From Nitzschia sp. DOCU1 (taxonomy: Eukaryota > Bacillariophyta > Bacillariophyceae > Bacillariales > Bacillariaceae), in assembly GCA_951394045.1 (NCBI GenBank), contig OX595997.1, positions 496,001 through 560,000 on the forward strand: a stretch of DNA of 64,000 bases, given 5' to 3'. The notes under the pieces were generated by a model, which ran no database searches, had not been told where the DNA came from, and saw only the letters and a list, made by a program, of their open reading frames with translations. A program made the translations under genes and the position numbers. Shown here one piece after another: positions 50,879 to 59,475 of the stretch (position 1 is its first letter; every line of letters begins with the position of its first letter).

Positions 50879-53800
50879 TCAATGAAGAATCATCGATGCA
50901 AGTCTGGCACGGGTCGGTCCCGGTTGTGCCTTCGTCAAAAGATCAGCAAGGTTAGTTTCAGATGGCTCATATGTAACGTACCCAATACGTGCGGCAATAC
51001 ACTCTCGAACAAAGTGATAGGCAATAGAGTTTGACTTCTTCTTCAACGTTGATGATGGAATAGACGCATTGTTAACAACACTCATATTGTCCACACAAAA
51101 CCGGGTTGGTCCTTGAATAGGAACACCCATCATGCGCAACTTGTAGCGCAGTGCAATGACCATTTCCATTGCGGTCTTCAATGCCATAAATTCAGAGCCA
51201 AACGTCGAAGTTTCAATCGAGTTCTGTTGTTTAGAATACCAGTTCACGGGCGATTTGTTCACAAACAACAATACACCTGTTCGAGAGCAACGGGTGACTT
51301 TGTTTCCGGCATGATCAGAATCTGCAAAACAAGTAGTCTGTACGCTTTTACCACGGGGAGGCGGAGCATCGAATGGTATCTGTTCCACGGCTTTTGGGTA
51401 GAAATCTGCCCAGTCAGGTAGATCATCCGGAATAACATAATTCACATAGTCGTCATTGAACACAAGCTTCGAACGCTTATGATGCTTCAAGTAAGCAAAC
51501 ATATGCATTAGAGCCTGTAGATGCCCTTCACGTGGCGCAGCTTGAAATGCTGACATCATGGAAATCTCAGCACAGATGTCAATTCGGCCAAGTTCAGTGG
51601 CCCAGCGCAAAACTCCAATCTGCTGTTGATAATAGTTGGTGTCTGCATCGTTGCACAAAGGTGTAGCATCGAGTTCCGGAGCATAGCCTGAAGGGAGTAC
51701 TGAAGGAGCTTTTGTCTTGAGTTGTAGTCCACGCTTAGCAAGCCAGGCTTGGACATTTGCAATCGCATTGGCGATGTAGGTCTTTGGCGACATAGCCCAG
51801 AGGGACTTTGTGGGTCGACTCTCAAAGACGTGCCTCTCAATATCGGCCCCAAGATAGGTTTTCGGCACACCCATGGACTCTCGCTTTATGAGGTAGTGCT
51901 GGTCCATCTGGGTCAAGATCTGCTTCGGGTCCATCGAGACAACAAGCAAATCGTCAGTATAAACAAGCACATACTCGTAGTATTCCGTACCATCTGCCTT
52001 GACGGCAGGACGCATCCAGACATCAGGATCAGCCCTACAAGGCTTGAAACCCAAACTATTCTCCAGTGTTTCAGAAATTTTTGATCTCCAACTGGCTCCT
52101 GATGAGAAAAGGCCGTACAAAGCACGGACGATCTTTGCTCTCTTTCCTTGATTGGAACCAAACTCTGGTCCACAGGTCACGTAAATTCTTTCTCGGCAGG
52201 GAGCATTTAGGTATGCGTTAGCTATGTCAGCAGCCATCAGATCGAGGTCGTTTAGTGCCGCAATCAAGAAAGCAATGCGGACACTCTCACGAGAGACCAC
52301 ACTGGCATATATGTTAATCGGGGAATTTAACACGGCGTCCATTGCTGTACCGTCCCCTCCATGGGGGTTGGCGACAAACCGAGCCTTACGAGTGAAATCC
52401 ATTTTCACGTCGAAGACCAGGTGACAAGAAATCTCGGAGTAACCAACAAGGTTAGTATCATTGTCAACAAACTCAAATGCAGGAAAAACGGCACTCATCT
52501 CCTTGTTTATCGCATCGCGCCAAAACGTTGTGTTCGTCTCAGCATCAATCTGCAGGGCGCGTTCAACTGTCTTCGGCAACTCAATTCCAAACTTCTGCAT
52601 CGTTCGCGAGTAGCGGGTTTTCACCGCCTTGATAATGCGGTCGCGCTTCCTGAGAGTGTAAGGTACCCACCAAATGAAGGCAGGCTCAGATGCAATATTG
52701 TTGGCGGCAGCATACTCTGCCACCTCAATAGGGTTAGAATCCTTCATGTCTTTTAAATGTTGCCACGAGGTGGATCCATCCTTCCATCGGACAAGGAGCT
52801 TCCAACCTCGGGTGGTACGCTTGCGGTGAGTTCTTCCTCGCACTGTAAATACTGCGTCGTCCCCTGAAACGGCGTCGGCAGTCTTCTCGTGATCAATAAT
52901 CTCATCAAGTAGCATGCGAGTAAAACCGTCGTCATCGATTTGTGCAAAGATATTCTCAGCAATCTTGTTCGCATAGAACGCTTCCACTCTTCCATCGTCA
53001 AACTCGACTTCATAGACAGAAGTATCAAGAACAGGGTTAGCATGGCGTTGACCAATAGGTCTGCCATCAGCATCACGCTTCCGAGTTTTCACAGTTCCGT
53101 AAAGCATCTCGTCCCCTGAAGGGAGCAATACACGCGCGGAAATATACTTATCATAGGCATCATCAGATCCATGATCTTCTGCATCAGCAACTTGCTCAAT
53201 CTCCTCAGTCTTCTCATCTTCATATGGGACAGGATCAATTGGCTCGTCAGCCGGCTCATCGTCATCAAAGACGGCACCAGCCATCCTTGGACCAAGTTTG
53301 TCAGCTAGAGTCTTCATAAACTCTTCCTTTTGAGCCTTGACAGCTTCGCTATTCTCATCTTCAATAGAGAGAGGAAACACGGAAGTTCTCGAAACTCGTT
53401 GACCCTTGGAAGTAAGGATAGTAGCAGACATCGCTTCACCAACATCATAGCTGGGTCCCAGGTATCGTCCAAGCTGTTTCACTTGCAATTCTTGGTTTGC
53501 AGGAGTAATAAACCAAACCCATTGATAAAATTCAAATTCAGAGAGGTGTGAAATGTCCGCAGTGTCCCCCAAGAGGACGGTTTGAGGAACATCCCCGTTC
53601 AGCTCATGCAAAGGATGAGCAGTGTGAGAACGGACTTCGGCGACATACTCAAAGGCATCATCCCAAAGGACGGCCGGGCAATTGGTTGCTCTCATGAGCT
53701 TGCGATAGGCACGTTTCAATTCACGGATATTCATCTCGGCAAGATTCAAATTTGGTGAGTAGGCTTCAACAGGGTGCAAGTCACACGCAGCACGAAGCAA

Positions 53801-54979
53801 TTTACGTTTGAATTCACCACGCGTAAGTTCCAGGGCATTGTCTGGAATCATGACCCGGGGAATACCCACACGGGAAAACAATGTATCAAGTGTATAGTGG
53901 GCATGGTCTTTGGAAGGTATGGGGTATGCTTTTACCCACTGAAAGTTAGTGGCATAGATTTGTGCACAATTATTGCCTCTCAACGAGGTCACTTTTGCAA
54001 ACATCGTGTCAGTATACATTTCGGTGTTCAATCGCCGGTACTTAAGTTGGAATGCAGTCGGCTTTAGCCGACGCCCACCGGTCGTATGTGTGAAATCACG
54101 AACAGCAACTTGTGTAGTTCGTTCAACGGTGCGCTTGGCGGCATCAAGCCCTATATGCCAGCGCTTTGCAATATCCATGGCCGAAGCATGGCCTTTTCGT
54201 TTTCGCTTGGTCACGTTCAAAGCAGCAGAAGAAACAGAAACGATCAAATCAAGCGCATCAACAAATGAATCTGGGTCAGCAGCAACAGAGATAGAACGAA
54301 GATTCCGGGATACAGAGGAAATTTCCCGGTTCCCATGCTGGAGGCCCTCTGATGATCGAGTACGAAGCTCAATATCAGAGTGCACTGGAGCACTTGGATC
54401 CCATGGAGCGGCGCCAGTCATATGAACTCTTGGATAGCGATCGGGATCGCGGATTTCATAGTCTCTTGGCATGCGGGTATGGAATCTTGATGTGACGCCA
54501 TTCAACTCCAAAGGAATTACAAGATGATGCTCACCGTCATCAACGATTATCGAGTGGGATTCGGGAGTACGCTGTTCATGAGGAAGATGTTGGATTGGAA
54601 TGTCGTTGACAATCAACCCATTAGCACGCAACTGAAAGGGGCATAGAAGATTTGTTTCAAGCGTCTCGATGTAGAGAGACTGTGGAAAAACCAGAATATA
54701 GGTCTGGAAGGTCTTGGGACAATCGTAAGCAATTGCAATGGTGACAATTGGAACATGCTGTAAGGATCCAAGTGTTGGATCAAATGGGGTGACGGAGATT
54801 GTCTCCCCTGTGTTTTGCAGGACATAGGCACCATGCCCAAACGCACAGGTATCGGTGTGGGAGTCCAAATCCGTAAACGAAAGAATGATCGGGGAACGAT
54901 TTCGTGAACGAGATGAGGCCAGCTGTCTATCAGCTCCACGAATCGTTGTCAGAGCCGAGACGGCTGCCTCTGCCAGGAG
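50879..54979 (-). CDS. Pol polyprotein of element 2 (PR-IN-chromo-RT-RH)
   Basis: Open from the codon after the gag UGA, no ATG required. Domains in order: protease with 'DSHTDTCAFGHGAYVL'; integrase core with Asp in 'MYTDTMF', Asp in 'MIPDNAL' and Glu in 'NLAEMNIREL', without a clear HHCC finger; a chromodomain-like insert ('WKLLVRWKDGSTSWQHLKDM' then 'VAEYAAANNI'); reverse transcriptase with 'LDLMAADIANAYLNAP' and catalytic 'YTDDLLVVS'; RNase H ('CFADSDHAGN', 'FGSEFMALK', 'VDNMSVV'). This organisation is typical of diatom CoDi-like elements. No disruption seen. Confidence 0.92.
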   Translation of the reverse strand, partial: LLAEAAVSALTTIRGADRQLASSRSRNRSPIILSFTDLDSHTDTCAFGHGAYVLQNTGETISVTPFDPTLGSLQHVPIVTIAIAYDCPKTFQTYILVFPQSLYIETLETNLLCPFQLRANGLIVNDIPIQHLPHEQRTPESHSIIVDDGEHHLVIPLELNGVTSRFHTRMPRDYEIRDPDRYPRVHMTGAAPWDPSAPVHSDIELRTRSSEGLQHGNREISSVSRNLRSISVAADPDSFVDALDLIVSVSSAALNVTKRKRKGHASAMDIAKRWHIGLDAAKRTVERTTQVAVRDFTHTTGGRRLKPTAFQLKYRRLNTEMYTDTMFAKVTSLRGNNCAQIYATNFQWVKAYPIPSKDHAHYTLDTLFSRVGIPRVMIPDNALELTRGEFKRKLLRAACDLHPVEAYSPNLNLAEMNIRELKRAYRKLMRATNCPAVLWDDAFEYVAEVRSHTAHPLHELNGDVPQTVLLGDTADISHLSEFEFYQWVWFITPANQELQVKQLGRYLGPSYDVGEAMSATILTSKGQRVSRTSVFPLSIEDENSEAVKAQKEEFMKTLADKLGPRMAGAVFDDDEPADEPIDPVPYEDEKTEEIEQVADAEDHGSDDAYDKYISARVLLPSGDEMLYGTVKTRKRDADGRPIGQRHANPVLDTSVYEVEFDDGRVEAFYANKIAENIFAQIDDDGFTRMLLDEIIDHEKTADAVSGDDAVFTVRGRTHRKRTTRGWKLLVRWKDGSTSWQHLKDMKDSNPIEVAEYAAANNIASEPAFIWWVPYTLRKRDRIIKAVKTRYSRTMQKFGIELPKTVERALQIDAETNTTFWRDAINKEMSAVFPAFEFVDNDTNLVGYSEISCHLVFDVKMDFTRKARFVANPHGGDGTAMDAVLNSPINIYASVVSRESVRIAFLIAALNDLDLMAADIANAYLNAPCRERIYVTCGPEFGSNQGKRAKIVRALYGLFSSGASWRSKISETLENSLGFKPCRADPDVWMRPAVKADGTEYYEYVLVYTDDLLVVSMDPKQILTQMDQHYLIKRESMGVPKTYLGADIERHVFESRPTKSLWAMSPKTYIANAIANVQAWLAKRGLQLKTKAPSVLPSGYAPELDATPLCNDADTNYYQQQIGVLRWATELGRIDICAEISMMSAFQAAPREGHLQALMHMFAYLKHHKRSKLVFNDDYVNYVIPDDLPDWADFYPKAVEQIPFDAPPPRGKSVQTTCFADSDHAGNKVTRCSRTGVLLFVNKSPVNWYSKQQNSIETSTFGSEFMALKTAMEMVIALRYKLRMMGVPIQGPTRFCVDNMSVVNNASIPSSTLKKKSNSIAYHFVRECIAARIGYVTYEPSETNLADLLTKAQPGPTRARLASMILH

Positions 54980-54982
54980 TCA
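54950..54982 (-). promoter_or_regulatory. Gag/pol UGA readthrough site of element 2
   Basis: UGA at 54982-54980, context UGA-CUC, followed after 7 bases by a possible hairpin (54972-54950) with stems CAGAG/CTCTG and CCG/CGG around a TCT loop, one 4-base bulge. Gag and pol are in one frame and no other stop occurs between them. Confidence 0.65.
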
Positions 54983-56488
54983 TGATGAACTTCCACCAGC
55001 GCTGTGGCGGTCGCTCATGATGTGGCCAATGCCACCACGATCTTGAGTTGAGGACTGGTTGGTGGAGCTACCATTGCCAGTCTCACTAGTGGTGTCAAAC
55101 GACACACGCGGCCTTGTGTTCCTTGTATTCACTGCGGCTACTACGCCACGGCGACGGTCTCTATCATTCCGTAGATCACGGACACGTTGTTGTTGTTCGC
55201 GGGAGAGATTCTCCCACTCTTCAGGAGTGTAGTATCGATCAGTAACATCGTCGTTGCGGGAACCACTACGTCCCCTGCCGCCTCGTCCATTTCTTCCACG
55301 TCCTCGGCCACCACGTCCCCCGCCACGAGAGTCGCTTCCTCGACCACGTCCACGGCCACTTCCACGGCCAGTAGACACACTAGAAACATTGCGAGCACCT
55401 CTAGAGGAGGCTTCAATATTCTCGCTATCATTCTTGAACTGTGAAATGTAGTTCTTGGCGGCACTGAAGTTTGCCTGCAAGGTAGGGGACGCAAGCACAC
55501 TTGCCTTTGCAGTAGTCAAAGACGTGTCGCGAATACCACGAAGTAGTACACGAACCTGCTTATCATCCGGAACAGCCTCGCCAACGTCGGCTAGATCAGT
55601 GAAAGCTTTGTTGAGACGGGAACAGAACATGTCAAAGGTAAAATGCCTTGACTTGCCATCGTAGTAGGCAGTTTCGATGATCTTATCCGAGTCACTCTTG
55701 ACCTTGTTCACGTAGGAAGCACCCATGTAATGGGACTTGAAAGCGAAGAATGCGGCACGGCCATTGCGAGAATGGGAGTAAGTTGAAACCCAGTTCCATC
55801 CGGGCCCTTCATGGCAAACATGGTACATGACTGCCCAAACAGCAGCATTGTCCACATTGTAGACTTCTCCAAACAGGGGGCAGCGGCGAATCAACTCTTC
55901 GTCAATGGAAGGAGCAGCCAGCCCATCATCGACAGCGAGTTCTGGGGCTTCTTCGTCATCACGAATGATGTAGGACAAGGGGGCCTTTTCAACTCCACGT
56001 TTCTTGTTTAAGTAATTTTCGATGTTCTCAATTGCCTGACGAGCATTCTCCACTTTAGTTAGTTTGTCAGGTAGGACCTTAGAAACGTCATCCTCAGCAT
56101 CAACACGCTCCTTGTACAACCAAAAGGTACGCATCAAGTCCAAAGTAACATCAGCAGTGGTGTAAGGGCGCTGGACAAGACGAAAGTAATGCCCAAGGTA
56201 CGCCACTTGGCGGAGAAGTTTCTCCTTCAGAAGAGGTACGGTCACGCCAGGATTCATGACATGAGGGGGCGCATTTGGGATAGCGTTCGGCCCCTGAGCC
56301 TGGGGGTTGGGAACCAAACCACCCGGCTTACGAAGAGCAACACACACGTCCTTCACTTCGCGATCGGTCATGTCCTGGAGCAAGGAGATTTCGTCGATGC
56401 CATCGGCAATTAACGTGTCACGAAGAACATCGGTAAAACCGAGCACATCGACCAAGAAGGTCGCAAAGTTAGCTTGAGGGTTAGCCAT
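54980..56488 (-). CDS. Gag-like protein of element 2
   Basis: 502 codons from the ATG at 56488 ('MANPQANFATFL'), which aligns with the start of element 3 Gag; the frame is open to 56533. The first 350 residues are helical and capsid-like. The C-terminal quarter is an RGG/RG-rich tract ('GRGSGRGRGRGSDSRGGG') instead of the CCHC zinc knuckle usual for Gag, which suggests nucleic acid binding by RGG boxes. Ends at the UGA readthrough site. Confidence 0.88.
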   Translation of the reverse strand: MANPQANFATFLVDVLGFTDVLRDTLIADGIDEISLLQDMTDREVKDVCVALRKPGGLVPNPQAQGPNAIPNAPPHVMNPGVTVPLLKEKLLRQVAYLGHYFRLVQRPYTTADVTLDLMRTFWLYKERVDAEDDVSKVLPDKLTKVENARQAIENIENYLNKKRGVEKAPLSYIIRDDEEAPELAVDDGLAAPSIDEELIRRCPLFGEVYNVDNAAVWAVMYHVCHEGPGWNWVSTYSHSRNGRAAFFAFKSHYMGASYVNKVKSDSDKIIETAYYDGKSRHFTFDMFCSRLNKAFTDLADVGEAVPDDKQVRVLLRGIRDTSLTTAKASVLASPTLQANFSAAKNYISQFKNDSENIEASSRGARNVSSVSTGRGSGRGRGRGSDSRGGGRGGRGRGRNGRGGRGRSGSRNDDVTDRYYTPEEWENLSREQQQRVRDLRNDRDRRRGVVAAVNTRNTRPRVSFDTTSETGNGSSTNQSSTQDRGGIGHIMSDRHSAGGSSS

Positions 56489-57073
56489 GGTAGTGATAAA
56501 CGATAGCGATAATGGTAGTAGTAAACGTAGCACGCTTTCAACTGTTCAAACAGTGGTGCACTCAACAGAAACGCAGAGGGGTTTCGATAACGACTTCATG
56601 TCCGGAGAAGATCAGGTGGAACGGCAACCAGGCCAGAATCCTTCACTGCTTACGTCAGTGCCCCGACTCTTACGTGTGCCGGAAACACACATGCCCATGC
56701 GACACAATGGGTCTAAGTGACGCGTCCGTCGGTGCCATGCAGGCGCGCTATCAGGTGAACGCACTGCTCATGACTGCTCTCTACGTAAGTTTGGTAAGTT
56801 TCGTTGCACTCGATGTCGGACGTAGTGTTTTGCAAAAGGACGCTAAAATTGCAAAACCCTATGGCCGACCCTACGAGCAACTTCTACAGGATTTTTGTAC
56901 AGAGAGCGCACGCGGTGTGCGCACCCGTGCGCATGGAGAAATTGTCATGGGACTATGCAGGTCGTCCTCGACCATGGCGGAAACAAGCCGATATGCAAGT
57001 TCCAGGTATTTCGCGACCTTCCCAGGCCTTCATTTCATCAAGTCCTTTTGAATGAATCACCCCTCCACGCCCT

Positions 57074-57086
57074 GGGTCTGATAAAC
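57074..57086 (-). other. Primer-binding site of element 2 (tRNA-Ile-like anticodon arm)
   Basis: Reads GTTTATCAGACCC on the element strand, directly after the 5' LTR. Its complement GGGTCTGATAAAC has a 7-base loop CTGATAA with a GAU anticodon, flanked by GGGT and AC(CC). Same site as in element 3. Confidence 0.6.
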
Positions 57087-57261
57087 CGAATTACGCTCGT
57101 GACTCTGGACGAAATCAGGCAGCAAACGAGTACGATACGACGAAACGACGATACGATTACGAGCATACGAAAATTGTGCTACAGTCATTACGGTCACAAC
57201 GCGCGCGCAATCTGCGTCGTCTTCAATACCGGATTCGGGTCAGTCACGGGGGAATAAAACG
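57087..57261 (-). repeat. 5' LTR of element 2 (175 bp)
   Basis: Same sequence as 50509-50683. The start CGTT..ATTCCCC is shared with the LTR of element 3. Confidence 0.92.
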
Positions 57262-57294
57262 AAATAATAAATTTATTTTTTAGCTTCAAAGAAG

Positions 57295-57459
57295 CGTTAA
57301 TTCCCCGTGATAGTCGCCAAGATTAGGGACTCAGGCGGGACTGGAAATGCCCGCGATATAAAGTAAGGTCACAATTTTGTTTCGTCCAATTGTTGAATCA
57401 CCATCCATCGTATGTGTGTTTGTGCTTGAATCGTCCGCCACTCCTTGCTAGATTTAATG
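57295..57459 (+). repeat. 5' LTR of element 3 (165 bp)
   Basis: Starts CGTTAATTCCCC and ends GATTTAATG. The next G can also be shared by both flanks; the boundary was set by the GAAG duplication and by comparison with element 2. Confidence 0.9.
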
Positions 57460-57472
57460 GTTTATCAGACCC
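57460..57472 (+). other. Primer-binding site of element 3 (tRNA-Ile-like anticodon arm)
   Basis: GTTTATCAGACCC, identical to the PBS of element 2. Complement contains the loop CTGATAA (anticodon GAU). Confidence 0.6.
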
Positions 57473-57945
57473 AGAGTCTCCGTACAGCCTGGGAAGGCTA
57501 CGACAATATCTGTTTCTCCATAAAGATGATGAGGAGATTCGGCGCAAAGAGGCAAAAAGGAAAGCCCATGGTCGTCGCTTCGTGTTTTGCATCCGACGCG
57601 GCAAAACTGGCGATCATACTGCCATGCTCGCATACGGGCTGGTATGCGCGCGCCAACTAGGTGGACGCACCTAAATACAAACCCTGCGTTCGGGGGTCAA
57701 CGGCACGGGTATTTAAGAGAGAAAAATGTGCAATGCACGAAGTATACCCTTTTAAGCAACCTTGTGGAGCGCATCGCCTGATCAGCGATTGTCGTTAGCA
57801 CATGGTACCTGCGGTCTTGCTCGACAGAATGTGTGACTGAGCAAGGTGATGTGCCGATTTCACCAATGCTGGAAAAATCCTCCAAAAAGATATCAAAAGG
57901 ATCTTTCGTTACCGTACCCTCGTACCACGTTCGTTTCTGATCAAC

Positions 57946-59439
57946 ATGGCTGCTGCTGTCGCTTTTCGTAATTACCTTGAGGCCACCCTTGGTTTTGATG
58001 GGACCCAGTCCACGGCTGTCACCGACCAAGGTTTTGATGACCCTGAGGAGTTTCGCCAACTGACCGATGATGATGTTGATCGTTTGTGTGCTACCATTCG
58101 TCGTCCTGGGGGACAGGTTGGTGGCAACCCCAATCCCGGGGTCCTCATTGGCCAGAACCATGCTTTGCGTTTGAAACAACTCGCCTATTATCTTCGTTAT
58201 TTGTATGCTGTTGGTCGCCCTTGGAACGCTGCTGCTGCAACTCGTAACGTTTTGAGAACCTTGTGGCAGTACAAGCTGCAGATTGATGAGGTGATTGCTG
58301 CCGGGAATCCCGACTTCCCCGAAAAGTTCACTACTTCCAAGAAAGCGCGTGAAACTATCGAAAACATGGAAGCGTGGGTCCACTCGTCTTACGGCTTGGA
58401 GAGACTTCCATTGGCTTACCTCGTTCGTACCGTTGTCGATGTTCCGGATCCCGCAAATGACCCGCTTGGATATGGCCAGCCCTCATTCCACGAGGAGCTT
58501 ATTCGTCGTGCGTCTCACAACGGGGCTGTTTATGCTGCCAACAATGAGAAACTATGGCTCATGGTCCGCCATGTTACTCATGGGACCGAGGCGTGGTCTT
58601 TCGTGAAAGGCAATGCCTCGACCAAGAATGGTCGGGCCGCTTACCATGCCATCAAGTCCCAGTATACTGGGGCAAGCCACGTTAATCAATTGAAATTGGA
58701 AGCTGATCGTGTTATCGCCACAACGTTCTGGAACGGTAAAGCACGCAACTTTACCTGGCAGGGCTTCGTTGCTCGTTTAACTTCTGCCTTCACCGATTTG
58801 GCTGACCATGGTGAGGCTAGGAGTGAAAACTCCAAAGTTCGTACTCTCCTGGATGCTATCAGCGATCCGAAGCTCCAGGTCGCAAAAGGATTAATTGCTG
58901 GGGATGATCGTCGCTCGAACGACTATCAGCTAGCCGTTGATTTCTTGGGCGGGCAACTCGCTGCCAATGAATCGTCGGCCTCGCGTAACCCCTTGCCTCG
59001 TAATATTTCGTCCGTGACACAAAATGATAATTCAGGCCGTGGAGGTGGCCGAGGATACAATGCCTCAGGAAGAGGCGGAAGAGGGAGCAGGAATCAGGGG
59101 AGAGGCCGTGGCGGGGGGCGCGGTCGCGGAGGTCGTGGTCGTGGCGGCGGCGGTCGCTTCTCTGAATCAGGACACCTGCTGAACAACGGGTCGTACCCTC
59201 CAACTATCTGGGCTACTTTTACCAGGGAGGAACGAGACTATGTGAATGAACAGCGTGCCCGTAATCGTGAAAGAAATGTTTCTTCTACCCAATCTTCCGG
59301 TGGAACTACTTTTACCTCGAATCAGAATGAAGCATCGACCACCCCAGCGACGAACAATAATAATAACAACAACAACATGGGGGACAATATGACCAGGCGA
59401 AATAATAATGGAAATCGAAACAATGGTGGGAGCAACTGA
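57946..59439 (+). CDS. Gag-like protein of element 3
   Basis: 497 codons. It aligns with element 2 Gag from the start ('FRNYLEATLGF', 'DVDRLCATIRRPGG'), with a helical capsid-like region and a C-terminal RGG tract (about 360-405, 'GRGGGRGRGGRGRGGGG') in place of a zinc knuckle, then an Asn-rich tail. The ATG follows 'gatcaac'. Ends at UGA 59437-59439 in the context UGA-CUA. Confidence 0.88.
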   Translation: MAAAVAFRNYLEATLGFDGTQSTAVTDQGFDDPEEFRQLTDDDVDRLCATIRRPGGQVGGNPNPGVLIGQNHALRLKQLAYYLRYLYAVGRPWNAAAATRNVLRTLWQYKLQIDEVIAAGNPDFPEKFTTSKKARETIENMEAWVHSSYGLERLPLAYLVRTVVDVPDPANDPLGYGQPSFHEELIRRASHNGAVYAANNEKLWLMVRHVTHGTEAWSFVKGNASTKNGRAAYHAIKSQYTGASHVNQLKLEADRVIATTFWNGKARNFTWQGFVARLTSAFTDLADHGEARSENSKVRTLLDAISDPKLQVAKGLIAGDDRRSNDYQLAVDFLGGQLAANESSASRNPLPRNISSVTQNDNSGRGGGRGYNASGRGGRGSRNQGRGRGGGRGRGGRGRGGGGRFSESGHLLNNGSYPPTIWATFTREERDYVNEQRARNRERNVSSTQSSGGTTFTSNQNEASTTPATNNNNNNNNMGDNMTRRNNNGNRNNGGSN

Positions 59440-59475
59440 CTAGGAAGAAGAGCTGCATCCTTGCACCGGATTGCA
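59437..59475 (+). promoter_or_regulatory. Gag/pol UGA-CUA readthrough site of element 3
   Basis: UGA-CUA is the best-known leaky stop context (alphaviruses and several readthrough host genes). A possible hairpin follows at 59454-59475: TGCATCC pairs with GGA-T-TGCA, one bulged T. Gag and pol share the frame. Confidence 0.7.

Larger units (their letters stand above)
50509..57261 (-). mobile_element. Intact chromodomain-containing copia retrotransposon (element 2), 6753 bp
   Basis: Complete minus-strand element with identical-length 175-bp LTRs (50509-50683 and 57087-57261) that look identical, a 4-bp target duplication (AAAT on the plus strand at 50505-50508 and 57262-57265), a PBS next to the 5' LTR and polypurine tract GAGGGGAC next to the 3' LTR. 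LTR ends are CG...CG, not TG...CA. gag and pol are intact and read in one frame through one UGA. Same lineage as element 3, in opposite orientation and 33 bp away. The 5' leader is about 600 bases (56489-57086). Confidence 0.93.

Noticed and set aside
50800..50880. Element 2 LTR border at TG...CA
   Set aside because: No TG...CA pair fits both LTR copies and both flanks; the duplicated flanks and the polypurine tract fix the CG...CG borders.
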